Part shown: positions 8,415 through 17,200 of the stretch, piece by piece
Layout: every line of letters begins with the position of its first letter
Numbering within the stretch: position 1 is the first letter of the stretch
Assembly (NCBI RefSeq): GCF_003992115.1
Contig: NZ_RQUX01000005.1
Location: 62,001-126,000, forward strand
Origin: Veillonella ratti
GTDB taxonomy: Bacteria; Bacillota; Negativicutes; Veillonellales; Veillonellaceae
Direction of reading: 5' to 3'
Length of the DNA stretch: 64,000 bases
Program-made: the position numbers and the translations under genes
The notes under the pieces: generated by a model
The model's database searches: none
What the model was told of the DNA's origin: nothing
What the model saw: only the letters and a program-made list of their open reading frames with translations

Positions 8415-9825
8415 ATTTGCCTCCCTCATCTTCGTCCATAGGAACACTTACTGCATAATCACCGTCGAAGCAGGCAAAGCACAGTTCCGCTTCCGGAACA
8501 CCGCTGACTGCACGGCACAAGCCTTCACGGCTTAAATAGTGGAGTTTATCCGCTTTAATATAATCTCTGATTTCTTCAATCGTATGTGTCGCTGCAATCA
8601 ACTCTTTACGGACCGACGTATCGATACCATAATGGCAAGGATATTCAATAGCCGGCGAGCTGACGCACATGTATACTTCTTTAGCGCCCGCTTCTTTGAG
8701 CATGCGCACAATGATACCGCTGGTAGTACCGCGTACAATGGAGTCGTCAATGAGAACGATACGTTTACCCTTAACCACATCGGCTACCGCATTGAGTTTC
8801 ATGCGCACCGCCAATTCACGTTGTGCCTGGTCAGGTTTAATAAAGGTTCGACCCATATAACGGTTTTTGATAAGACCTTCGCCGAACGGAATCCCCGATT
8901 CACGAGCATAGCCTAAAGCGGCCGTCGTACCGGAGTCCGGAATGGACATGACAAGATCTGCATCATATTTTGTTTCACGAGCAAGTTCACGGCCCATGTT
9001 AAGGCGGGCCTGATACACACTCTGGCCGTCAATTTCACTGTCGGAACGAGCAAAATAAATATATTCAAACACACAAAGTGCTTTATTAATTTCTTTTTCC
9101 GATTCTACAAACAAGCGACTGCGCACACCGTTATCATCGATGATAACCATTTCACCCGGCTCGATGTGACGGATAAATTCCGCTTTAATCGCATCCAAGG
9201 CACAGGTTTCGGATGAAAGCACATAGCCGTGTTCGGTTTTACCGAGACAAAGCGGGCGGAAACCGTTGGCATCACGGACGCCGATTAATTTGTCGTTCGT
9301 GCTGATAACGAGGGAAAAGGCCCCTTCAATGCGACGCACCGCTTCAATAATACGGTCTTCCGTATTGGCTGCTTTAGAGCGGGCAATCAAGTTTACGATA
9401 ACTTCCGAATCCATCGTAGTCTGGAAAATAGATCCGTTATCTTCCAACTCACGGCGAAGAGCCAACGCATTGGTAAGGTTGCCGTTATGCGCTACGGCCA
9501 TGTCACCGCCCTGATAATGAATCACTAAAGGCTGAATATTTTTAGGATTATTAGAGCCCGTCGTAGAATAACGAACGTGACCGGAAGAAATGAAGCCGCC
9601 TTCTACATCCGGTAACGTTTTAATCGCTTCCGTCAACAAGCCCATGCCCTTGGTTACTTCAATATCTTTGCCATTACTGATGGCGATACCGGCACTTTCC
9701 TGGCCGCGATGTTGGAGCGCAAATAAGCCCCAGTAGGTAAAATTACCTATATTCAAATGACGGTCGTAAATACCGAATACGCCACACTCTTCATGCCACT
9801 TGTCAAATACAGAGTCGTAATGCAT
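8401..9825 (-). CDS. purF: amidophosphoribosyltransferase PurF
   Basis: PurF makes 5-phosphoribosylamine from PRPP and glutamine, the first committed step of purine synthesis. The 474-residue protein has a 13-residue propeptide before Cys14 (EECGVFGIYD), the N-terminal-nucleophile glutaminase residue exposed after self-processing. The phosphoribosyltransferase domain carries the PRPP loop IVLIDDSIVRGTTS near residue 355. Later cysteines (EYPCHYGID, CRAVSG and LCFACFDG) match the iron-sulfur-containing B. subtilis type. Start and length are normal. It follows purC by 12 bases. Confidence 0.98.
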   Translation of the reverse strand: MHYDSVFDKWHEECGVFGIYDRHLNIGNFTYWGLFALQHRGQESAGIAISNGKDIEVTKGMGLLTEAIKTLPDVEGGFISSGHVRYSTTGSNNPKNIQPLVIHYQGGDMAVAHNGNLTNALALRRELEDNGSIFQTTMDSEVIVNLIARSKAANTEDRIIEAVRRIEGAFSLVISTNDKLIGVRDANGFRPLCLGKTEHGYVLSSETCALDAIKAEFIRHIEPGEMVIIDDNGVRSRLFVESEKEINKALCVFEYIYFARSDSEIDGQSVYQARLNMGRELARETKYDADLVMSIPDSGTTAALGYARESGIPFGEGLIKNRYMGRTFIKPDQAQRELAVRMKLNAVADVVKGKRIVLIDDSIVRGTTSGIIVRMLKEAGAKEVYMCVSSPAIEYPCHYGIDTSVRKELIAATHTIEEIRDYIKADKLHYLSREGLCRAVSGVPEAELCFACFDGDYAVSVPMDEDEGGKYVLE

Positions 9826-9837
9826 TGCTCTCTCCTA

Positions 9838-10542
9838 TTAAGCGCGTTCGCCGGTAAGGCGGAATAACATTTCTTTGTAAGCATCTTCTACATTGCCGAG
9901 GTCGCGACGGAAACGGTCTTTGTCGAGTTTTTCGTTAGTTTCGCTATCCCAGAAACGGCAAGTATCAGGGGAAATTTCGTCGCCTAACAATACTTCACCG
10001 TTATGAACGCCGAATTCCAATTTAAAGTCAACCAAGGTTACTTTTTTGTCAGCTAAGAATTTTTTAAGAACTTCGTTAACTTTCATAGCATATTTACGGA
10101 TTAAAGCAATCTGTTCTTCCGTAGCCCAATCCAAAGCAAGGATTTGGTCTTCGTTAACGAATGGATCGCCTAAATCATCATTTTTGTAGCAGAATTCCAA
10201 GATAGGGCGTTTGCAAGGCGTACCTTCTTCGATGCCGAGGCGTTTGGACAAAGAGCCGGCTACGATGTTACGAACAATAACTTCCAATGGTAAAATCTGT
10301 AATTTCTTAACTAATTGGTCGCGATCGTTAAGACGTTTAACAAAATGGTTAGGAACGCCTTCTTTAGTCAACAATTCAAAGAAGAAAGCGGAAATTTTGT
10401 TGTTCAAAACACCTTTGTCATGAATAGTGCCTTTTTTCTCACCGTTAAAAGCGGTAGCATCATCTTTGTAATGTACTAAATATTCGTTAGCGTTTTCAGT
10501 TTCAAATACTTGTTTAGCTTTACCTTCATATAACATTTTCAT
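9838..10542 (-). CDS. purC: SAICAR synthetase PurC
   Basis: PurC condenses CAIR with aspartate using ATP to form SAICAR. The 234-residue protein begins [15 protein letters not shown], has [16 protein letters not shown] and LVDFKLEFG with the substrate- and ATP-binding residues, and [11 protein letters not shown] near the C terminus. An open frame runs 21 codons further upstream from a TTG, but the ATG with AGGAGG 10 bases before it gives the normal family length. It is the second gene of the operon, 110 bases after purE. Confidence 0.98.
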   Translation of the reverse strand: MKMLYEGKAKQVFETENANEYLVHYKDDATAFNGEKKGTIHDKGVLNNKISAFFFELLTKEGVPNHFVKRLNDRDQLVKKLQILPLEVIVRNIVAGSLSKRLGIEEGTPCKRPILEFCYKNDDLGDPFVNEDQILALDWATEEQIALIRKYAMKVNEVLKKFLADKKVTLVDFKLEFGVHNGEVLLGDEISPDTCRFWDSETNEKLDKDRFRRDLGNVEDAYKEMLFRLTGERA

Positions 10543-10652
10543 AATGTGGCCTCCTGTGGTCTCAGACTTCTTGTAAAAAATTCCTGCAATGTAAATCGTA
10601 TACAATCAACGGTTAAACTACGGTTAACCATATACAGTAAAATTCAAGTGTA

Positions 10653-11144
10653 TTATTTATTTAATTCCGCTTGTAGTTTTTCGTTTTTGGCAATAACAGC
10701 TTTTGCCATGTCGTCACGATATGTCTTGTATTGTTCTTTCAATTTAGCGTTTTGTGCGGCACCGATTTGAACGGCAAATAAAGCCGCATTTTTAGCGCCG
10801 TCTACGGCCATAGTGGCTACCGGCATGCCCGATGGCATCTGAACGATGGCCAATAAAGCATCAATGCCTTTTAATGCAGTCGCATTAAGCGGTACGCCGA
10901 TTACCGGCAATACGGTGAAACTGGCGATTACACCCGGTAAGTGAGCGGCAGCGCCGGCGCCTGCGATAAACGCAATAGCCCCTTCTGCTTCCAAACGTGT
11001 TACAAATTTCTTAACTTCTTCCGGCGTACGATGAGCGGATGCAATAACCATTTCATAGTCAATGCCGAATTCCTTTAATACGTCGGCGGCTTTTTTCATA
11101 ACTCCCAAATCAGAGTCACTACCCATTACGATGCCAACTTTCAT
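10653..11144 (-). CDS. purE: N5-carboxyaminoimidazole ribonucleotide mutase PurE
   Basis: PurE supplies CAIR to PurC. The 163-residue protein has the phosphate loop GIVMGSDSDL, the catalytic-histidine segment ASAHRTPEEV, GAGAAAHLPGVIAS and the QMPSGMPVATMAV loop. It resembles class I PurE, which needs PurK, but no purK lies in the window. The class is not settled by inspection. It is the first gene of the seven-gene operon, with AGGAGG 9 bases before the ATG and a sigma-70 promoter upstream. Confidence 0.97.
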   Translation of the reverse strand: MKVGIVMGSDSDLGVMKKAADVLKEFGIDYEMVIASAHRTPEEVKKFVTRLEAEGAIAFIAGAGAAAHLPGVIASFTVLPVIGVPLNATALKGIDALLAIVQMPSGMPVATMAVDGAKNAALFAVQIGAAQNAKLKEQYKTYRDDMAKAVIAKNEKLQAELNK

Positions 11145-11207
11145 GTGTATACCTCCTAGCTGTAGAATAAAAACTACCCTGCGGTCAGAATTAGACTTTC
11201 TATCTAA

Positions 11208-11294
11208 ATTCTAACAAAAGCCCTCTTATTAGTCAACATAATATCCGAATATATAAAGATTATTTTTTCTTAACGTTCGATACTATCCGAACAT
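11208..11294 (-). promoter_or_regulatory. purE operon promoter with ACTAATAAG element and CCGAA repeats
   Basis: On the minus strand TTGACT (11231-11236) and TAGAAT (11208-11213) are 17 bases apart, a good sigma-70 promoter giving a leader of about 55 bases. ACTAATAAG overlaps the -35 box and is also found at the same place in the purL promoter. Further upstream are TATCCGAATAT (11242-11252) and TATCCGAACAT (11284-11294), with an inverted GTTCG at 11275-11279. They resemble the CGAA core of Gram-positive PurBoxes, but no PurR gene is seen here. No purine riboswitch fold is apparent in the short leader. Confidence 0.65.
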
Positions 11295-11312
11295 TAATAT
11301 CGATATTTTTAT

Positions 11313-11348
11313 AAAAAAAGATGTTCCCTTATTTGCATAAGAGAACAC
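11313..11348 (-). terminator. Terminator after the YbjN-like gene pair
   Basis: On the minus strand TGTTCTCTTAT pairs with ATAAGGGAACA around a GCAA loop (one mismatch) and runs into seven T residues. It separates the xpt/ybjN transcript from the purE promoter. Confidence 0.85.
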
Positions 11349-11356
11349 CTTGATTA

Positions 11357-11842
11357 TTAATGTTCATGGGCATGTTGCGCAAAAGGATCCGGTAATTGTT
11401 CGATCCCCATGGCTTCTTTCAAAGCCGGCACAGCCTTAGGCATATATTGAACGATTTGATTCATTAACACATATAAGAGCTCAGGCTCAAACGCCGTATT
11501 GGAACTGATATAAATGCAGTCTAAATACACACTGTTATCATCTTGTTCAACATAATATTTGAAGTTTTTGTAGATGCTGTTTTCACGATTAATAAAATCG
11601 GTAATAGCCTGATAATTCTCGGAAGTCACTACATTGGCGCTAACTACAACGCGAATAACGCTATAAATCGTCGCATCGAGCAACACAAAGATAGGCATAT
11701 CGCCCATATCAGTTTGCATATAGGAACGATATACAACTGTATCTTCTTCATCTTCAATATTACGTTTGTCGAAGCAGGTAATATCTTCTGAAATCAAAAA
11801 CTTTTCAAAAACTGCACTTTTCTCATTCTTAGCGTTTGCCAC
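11357..11842 (-). CDS. YbjN-domain protein, downstream paralogue
   Basis: A 161-residue acidic cytoplasmic protein that I place in the YbjN-like family. It has an alternating alpha/beta pattern with VVYRSYMQTDMGDMPIFVLLD, then KNFKYYVEQDDNSVYLDCIY, and ends in a His-rich tail (AQHAHEH). The neighbouring upstream gene encodes a clear paralogue with the same segment order (VVYRG, PLFVVLDD, FKIFKYYLG, VIYMDISV, NPELLVRLL). YbjN-fold proteins often resemble type III secretion chaperones and are poorly characterised. The pair lies behind xpt and the LysR gene, so a link to purine salvage is possible but unproven. Confidence 0.6.
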   Translation of the reverse strand: MANAKNEKSAVFEKFLISEDITCFDKRNIEDEEDTVVYRSYMQTDMGDMPIFVLLDATIYSVIRVVVSANVVTSENYQAITDFINRENSIYKNFKYYVEQDDNSVYLDCIYISSNTAFEPELLYVLMNQIVQYMPKAVPALKEAMGIEQLPDPFAQHAHEH

Positions 11843-11852
11843 AATGCACCTC

Positions 11853-12320
11853 TTAGTTTACTTTTTCGGCAGGATCGGTTTCGGTTCCCAAAACTTTACC
11901 TAAAATAGTAGGATAGAATTCTTCCAAATGCGGTTCCAATACTTCAGCCAAAAGACGCACCAACAATTCAGGATTGAAGTTATTTTCAGCAGACGGAACG
12001 CTGATATCCATATAAATCACATGGTCTTCGGCACCTAAATAATATTTGAAAATTTTGAACTGACCGTTTAATTCGTTTAAGTATCTGCCAACCGCCTGAC
12101 GACGATCTTCAGGTACCGCACCGGTAGTCACGATTAAGCGCATCAAATTGAACACCGTATCATCGAGCACCACAAACAACGGCAATTGTTGTGCGGCTAC
12201 ATCGAAGTGACCGCGATATACTACAGAATTGGCATCATCTTGATGTTCTTCTTTAACAAACCAACCGGTTATGTTTTGTTCCGCCAAAAACTGATCGAAT
12301 TTTTCCGCTTTACTGTTCAT
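11853..12320 (-). CDS. YbjN-domain protein, upstream paralogue
   Basis: A 155-residue soluble protein paralogous to the gene 10 bases downstream, evidently a tandem duplication. Shared landmarks are the N-terminal KFDQFLAEQNITGW, VVYRGHFD, LPLFVVLDDTVFNLMRLIV, FKIFKYYLGAEDHVIYMDI and NPELLVRLLAEVLEPHL. No catalytic residues, signal peptide or membrane segment are visible. It begins 26 bases after the xpt stop codon, so it is probably cotranscribed with lysR and xpt. Its function is unknown. Confidence 0.6.
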   Translation of the reverse strand: MNSKAEKFDQFLAEQNITGWFVKEEHQDDANSVVYRGHFDVAAQQLPLFVVLDDTVFNLMRLIVTTGAVPEDRRQAVGRYLNELNGQFKIFKYYLGAEDHVIYMDISVPSAENNFNPELLVRLLAEVLEPHLEEFYPTILGKVLGTETDPAEKVN

Positions 12321-12346
12321 AACTTACACCCCTTAACTAATAAATA

Positions 12347-12922
12347 TTATTCTTCAATAAATACGCAACGATCGTTTTCAAACGCCTTAATGCGTACTAA
12401 AGACTGTACATCGTAGCCTGCCCGCTCTAAGCGTTCACGGCCCGGTTGGAAGGATTTCTCAATAACAATAGCAATCCCCTCTACCGTATCCCCGGCGCTT
12501 TCCACTAACTTGCAAAGCCCCATAGCTGCTTCACCGCTGGCCAAAAAGTCGTCGACAATCAACACTTTTTCACCTTCCGGCAAGAAGCGTTTGGAGATAG
12601 TTACATCATAATTTTCCTCTTTAGTATAGGAATATACAACAGAATGATACACGTCATCTGTCATAAGAATCGATTTTTTCTTACGCGCAAATACCAATGG
12701 CACATCCATTTCAATCGCCACCGGCAAGGCTACGGCAATCCCGGAAGCTTCGATGGTCACAATACGTTGAATGCCCTTATCTTTGAAGCGCGCCGCAATT
12801 TCCTTACCCATAGCGACAAACAATTTTGGATCGATTTGATGATTCAAAAAGCTGTCAACTTTTAGGACGCGATTGTTCAGAACAATGCCTTCCTCCATAA
12901 TGCGTTGTTTTAATAATTCCAT
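12347..12922 (-). CDS. xpt: xanthine phosphoribosyltransferase
   Basis: Xpt salvages xanthine with PRPP to make XMP. The 191-residue protein matches the B. subtilis Xpt type: MELLKQRIMEEG, VLKVDSFLNHQIDP near residue 20, IEASGIAVALPVA near 60, and the PRPP-binding VLIVDDFLASGEAA near 120 followed by IVIEKSFQPGRERL. It begins 42 bases after the LysR stop codon and has no separate terminator or riboswitch in front, unlike B. subtilis xpt. Cotranscription with the LysR gene is likely. The identification is strong. Confidence 0.95.
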   Translation of the reverse strand: MELLKQRIMEEGIVLNNRVLKVDSFLNHQIDPKLFVAMGKEIAARFKDKGIQRIVTIEASGIAVALPVAIEMDVPLVFARKKKSILMTDDVYHSVVYSYTKEENYDVTISKRFLPEGEKVLIVDDFLASGEAAMGLCKLVESAGDTVEGIAIVIEKSFQPGRERLERAGYDVQSLVRIKAFENDRCVFIEE

Positions 12923-12964
12923 GCGAAAGTCTCCTTAATTATTCTTCTTGATTATTCTACAATA

Positions 12965-13846
12965 TCACTTCTTAAGCAGAAGGTCAATAAATTTGGCGGC
13001 TCCTTGGGATATCGGCAACAAACGAGAACGAACCAAAGCAATCTTGCGCGGCGGTACTACGATGTCCGTTTTAATTTCCACCACACGACCTTCTTTGATT
13101 TTCTGTTTTACCAAAATATCCGGTACGAGCGATATGCCCATGTTAATTTCTACTAAATCCATCAGCACGTCGAGGCTGCCGAGCTCGAAGGATGGTTTTT
13201 TGAATGCTTTATTAGTTAGTTTGTCAAAAAACACACGGCTGGCGGCGCCCTGCGTCAACAGTAATAAGGGCTCCTGTAAGAGACGATTCACATCAACTGT
13301 GCCCATACCTTTATAAAACGGGCCGCCTACGAAGATGTCCTGCATCGTTTGCAGCTCAATAACTTCCAGTTGTGGATTAGATTCCAAGCCTTCATACGTG
13401 TTGACAATAGCGAGCTGTACTTCACGGTTTTCCACCATAGTCACGCAATCAGGGGATGGACGGTTCGTAATCTGAAGCCCTGTCTCCTGTTCCTGTTCCT
13501 GCCATTTCTTAAAATACGGCAACAAGAAGTGACGACACAATGTATCGGTAGCAGCGAGTTTAACGCTTTCCTGTTCATGAGTCAACCGATCCTGTAATTG
13601 AGTCACGCCATTATCAAGAATGGAAAATGCTTTCGCCACTGTGTCAAACAATTCCTTACCTTCCGGCGTAAACGAAACCGATTTGGTCGTACGTTCGAAC
13701 AGCACCATATTGAGCTCTTTTTCCAATTGTTTAATACTTTGGCTGATGGCCGATTGCGATACACCTATCTCTTTCGCTGCTTTTGAAAAAGACAGGTGTA
13801 AGCCCACCCCTAAAAAAGTACGATATAAATCAGTAGAAATACTCAT
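12965..13846 (-). CDS. LysR-family regulator in the purine locus
   Basis: A 293-residue LysR-type transcriptional regulator. Residues 1-60 are the winged helix-turn-helix (SKAAKEIGVSQSAISQSIKQLE and LNMVLFERTTKSVSFTPEG); the rest is the periplasmic-binding-protein-like effector domain. I chose the ATG before SISTDLYRT, preceded by AAGGAG; an upstream frame extension of 13 codons is Cys-rich and unlikely. It is divergent from purL and leads an apparent operon with xpt. The shared intergenic region holds three TAATAAGTC boxes, one inside the purL promoter. A role as a purine-pathway regulator is inferred from position only. Confidence 0.92.
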   Translation of the reverse strand: MSISTDLYRTFLGVGLHLSFSKAAKEIGVSQSAISQSIKQLEKELNMVLFERTTKSVSFTPEGKELFDTVAKAFSILDNGVTQLQDRLTHEQESVKLAATDTLCRHFLLPYFKKWQEQEQETGLQITNRPSPDCVTMVENREVQLAIVNTYEGLESNPQLEVIELQTMQDIFVGGPFYKGMGTVDVNRLLQEPLLLLTQGAASRVFFDKLTNKAFKKPSFELGSLDVLMDLVEINMGISLVPDILVKQKIKEGRVVEIKTDIVVPPRKIALVRSRLLPISQGAAKFIDLLLKK

Positions 13847-13930
13847 TGTAATCTTCTCTCCTTTACAGCAACAACTATCACTCAAACCCCAACTTATTGT
13901 TCAAACTGCTTAGTCTCTTACAATTAATAC

Positions 13931-14128
13931 CTTATTAATAAGTCTTAACTATTATTATAATACCATAACCACGTAACGTGTAATAGTAATTTCAAAACTA
14001 TATAACAGTATTTTTAACATACTTGTTAATCGCTTATCTATTAATAAGTCAATGTAATTATAAGAAAGAAATTATTAATTCCTCCTAATCAAATTTTTCT
14101 TTACTAATAAGTCTAAACCGTATATACT
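13931..14128. promoter_or_regulatory. lysR-purL divergent control region with TAATAAGTC repeats and purL promoter
   Basis: The 371-base gap between lysR and purL contains CTTATTAATAAGTC (its first 12 bases a perfect palindrome, 13931-13942), CTATTAATAAGTC ending at 14050, and ACTAATAAGTC at 14103-14113. The third box overlaps the purL promoter: TTTACT at 14100-14105, a 17-base spacer and TATACT at 14123-14128. The arrangement is typical of a LysR activation and autoregulation region. ACTAATAAG recurs at the same position in the purE promoter. The boxes are seen; the LysR assignment is inference. Confidence 0.6.
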
Positions 14129-14217
14129 AGAATTGTCAATATAGGTATATTATATCTATTATTAAACAACTGCACAATAGCCAGTACACCAATGACAATG
14201 TTAAGAGGAGGCTTATT

Positions 14218-17200
14218 ATGTCAATTCATCGCATTTTCGTCCGCAAACGCGAAGGCTTTGCTCACGAAGCTACTTCCATGTATCAAACTATTCGTACGGA
14301 ACTGAATATTCCTGTCAAAGCTGTCACTATTTACGAACGCTATGACATTGAAGGCGTATCTGACGAAGATTTAGCCAATGCCAAACAGCTTATTTTCTCC
14401 GAACCACCGGTTGATGAGCTTTTTGACACCCTCCCACAAACCGAAAATACACATATTATTGCCACCGAATACGTGCCGGGGCAATATGACCAAAGAGCTG
14501 ATTCGGCCGAACAGTGTCTTGCCATGTTAACCCTCAAATCGGGTGCCACCGTGCGCACGGCTCGCGTGTTTGCCTTGGAAGGCGATCTCAGCGCCGATGA
14601 TTTGGCACGTATAAAACATTATTATATTAATCCCGTCGATTCCCGCGAAGCATCGCTCGAACTTCCAACATCGTTAGCCCTCGATGTGCAGCCGCCGAAG
14701 CCGGTTGAAAGTCTTGAAAACTTTATCACCGCCGATGAAACGGCTTTAAAAGCACTTCGTCAAGATTTGGGCCTTGCCATGAGCGATGCCGACTTAGCGC
14801 TCATCCAAGATTACTTCGCCAATACGGAAAAACGCAATCCCACCATTACGGAAATTCGCGTGCTCGATACCTACTGGTCCGACCACTGCCGTCACACAAC
14901 CTTTATGACGGAACTTACAGATATCACCATCGATGATACACCGGCAACAGCACCGATTCGTGCCGCTTTGGATGAATACATGGCCGGCCGCGGTGTTCTC
15001 TATACGAGCCGTAAAAAAGCCCGCACCTTGATGGATATGGCCACCTTAGCCGTTAAAGAGTTGCGTGCGCAAGGCGGTCTCAAAGAAATCGACGAATCCG
15101 AAGAAATCAACGCCTGCACCATCGTTGTGCCCGTTGATGTGAACGGTAAAACCGAAGAATGGCTCTTATTATTCAAAAACGAAACGCACAATCACCCGAC
15201 GGAAATCGAACCTTACGGCGGTGCCGCCACTTGTCTCGGCGGTTGTATCCGCGACCCGTTGAGCGGTCGTGCCTATGTATATCAGGCTATGCGCGTTACC
15301 GGTTCCGGCAATCCGCTCACCCCGCTTGATGAAACCTTAGAAGGTAAATTACCGCAGGTACAGATTACGACCGGTGCCGCTCGCGGTTACAGCTCTTACG
15401 GTAACCAAATCGGTCTTGCCACCGGCGAAGTTCGTGAATACTATCATCCGGGCTATGTAGCTAAACGCATGGAAATCGGCGCCGTTATCGGGGCTGCCCC
15501 TCGCACTAACGTACGTCGTGAAGAACCGGTACCGGGCGACATCGTTGTCCTGCTCGGCGGTCAAACCGGCCGTGACGGCTGCGGCGGTGCTACGGGTTCC
15601 TCCAAAGAACATGATTTATCTTCCCTCGCCTCCTGCGGTGCAGAAGTACAAAAAGGTAATCCCCTTACAGAACGCAAAATCCAGCGTTTATTCCGTCGTC
15701 CGGAAGTTACCACGTTAATCAAGCGTTGTAACGACTTCGGTGCGGGCGGCGTATCCGTAGCCATCGGCGAATTAACGGACGGTCTTTTAATCAACCTTGA
15801 TACCGTGCCTAAGAAATATGAAGGCCTCGATGGTACGGAACTTGCCATTTCCGAATCGCAGGAACGTATGGCTTGCGTCATTGCAAAAAAAGACTGGGAC
15901 GCTTTCCAGAAATACTGCGACGAAGAAAATCTCGAAGCTACCATCGTAGCGGATGTAACCGACAGCAACCGCCTCACTATGACTTGGCAGGGCGTGAACA
16001 TTGTCGACATCTCCCGCGATTTCTTAAATACTAACGGTGCTGAACAGCATCAAAAAGCCCATGTAGCTTCCCCGGTTGCCGGCTATTACAACACACCGGC
16101 CGTAACGGACCTTAAAGCGCATTGGCTCGACACCATGAAAGATTTAGCCGTAACGTCGCAGCAGGGTCTGGGCGAACGTTTCGACAGCACCATCGGTGCC
16201 GGTACTGTTCTCATGCCGTTTAGTGGTCTCTATCAGAAAACACCGGTACAAGGTATGGCTGCTAAATTGCCGGTACTTCATGCGGAAACAACCACGGCCA
16301 GCCTCATGACCCACGGCTTTGATCCATTCTTATCCGAATGGAGTCCGTTCCACGGTGCGCAGCAGGCTATTCTGTTGGCCGTTGCCAAAATCGTAGCCCT
16401 CGGCGGTGACCGCTCTACAGCGTACTTAACCTTACAAGAATATTTCGAACGTTTAAATCAGGATGAAACGGCTTGGGGCAAACCGGTAGCCGCTTTACTC
16501 GGTGCTTATAAAGCACAAAAAGAATTGGGCATCGGTGCCATCGGTGGTAAAGATTCCATGTCCGGTACTTTTATGGACTTAACCGTACCGCCTACCCTCG
16601 TAGCCTTTGCCGTAACAACGGCTCATGTGGATAATATTTTGACACCGCACTTCAAAGAAGCGGGTCACAAAGTATTACATGTGGACTTCCCACGCAAAGC
16701 CGACGATACCCCTGACTTTGATGTATTTAAAGCTCAAGCCGACCGCATCACCAAAGAAGCGCGTGACGGCAAAGTGGCAGCTGCTTATGTAGTAGAAGCA
16801 GGCGGTATTGCTGCAGCCATCACTAAAATGGCTCTTGGCGACCGCATCGGCGTAGAACTTAACGATGACGTAAAAGACATGTTATTCGCGCCGCACAGCG
16901 GTTCCTGGATTATCGAAACCGACGAAACTACAGCTGCTGCCTGGGCTAAGGAAGAATATGTAACAGTGCTCGGTACGCTTACCAAGGAACCGGCCATCAA
17001 AGTGGCCGGCACCGAACTTGCCTTAGCGGACCTTGAAGCAGCTTATGAAAGCACGTTGGCACCAATCTTCCCATTGACGGCAAAATCCGGTCAAGGCGAA
17101 GCGGTCGCATACATTCACGATCAAAAAGCGAAACCGCGTCAGGCGCCTGCCATTGCCAAACCGCGTGTTGTTATTCCGGTGTTCCCTGGCACGAACTGCG

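Noticed and set aside
12923-12964. Purine riboswitch before xpt
   Set aside because: The gap is only 42 bases, too short, and no aptamer-like pairing is present. The purE leader of about 55 bases is also too short.
14116-14130. GTATATACTA in the purL promoter as another copy of the rbs operator
   Set aside because: Only the -10 region TATACT and its flanks match; the palindrome is not kept, so similarity is probably due to promoter sequence.
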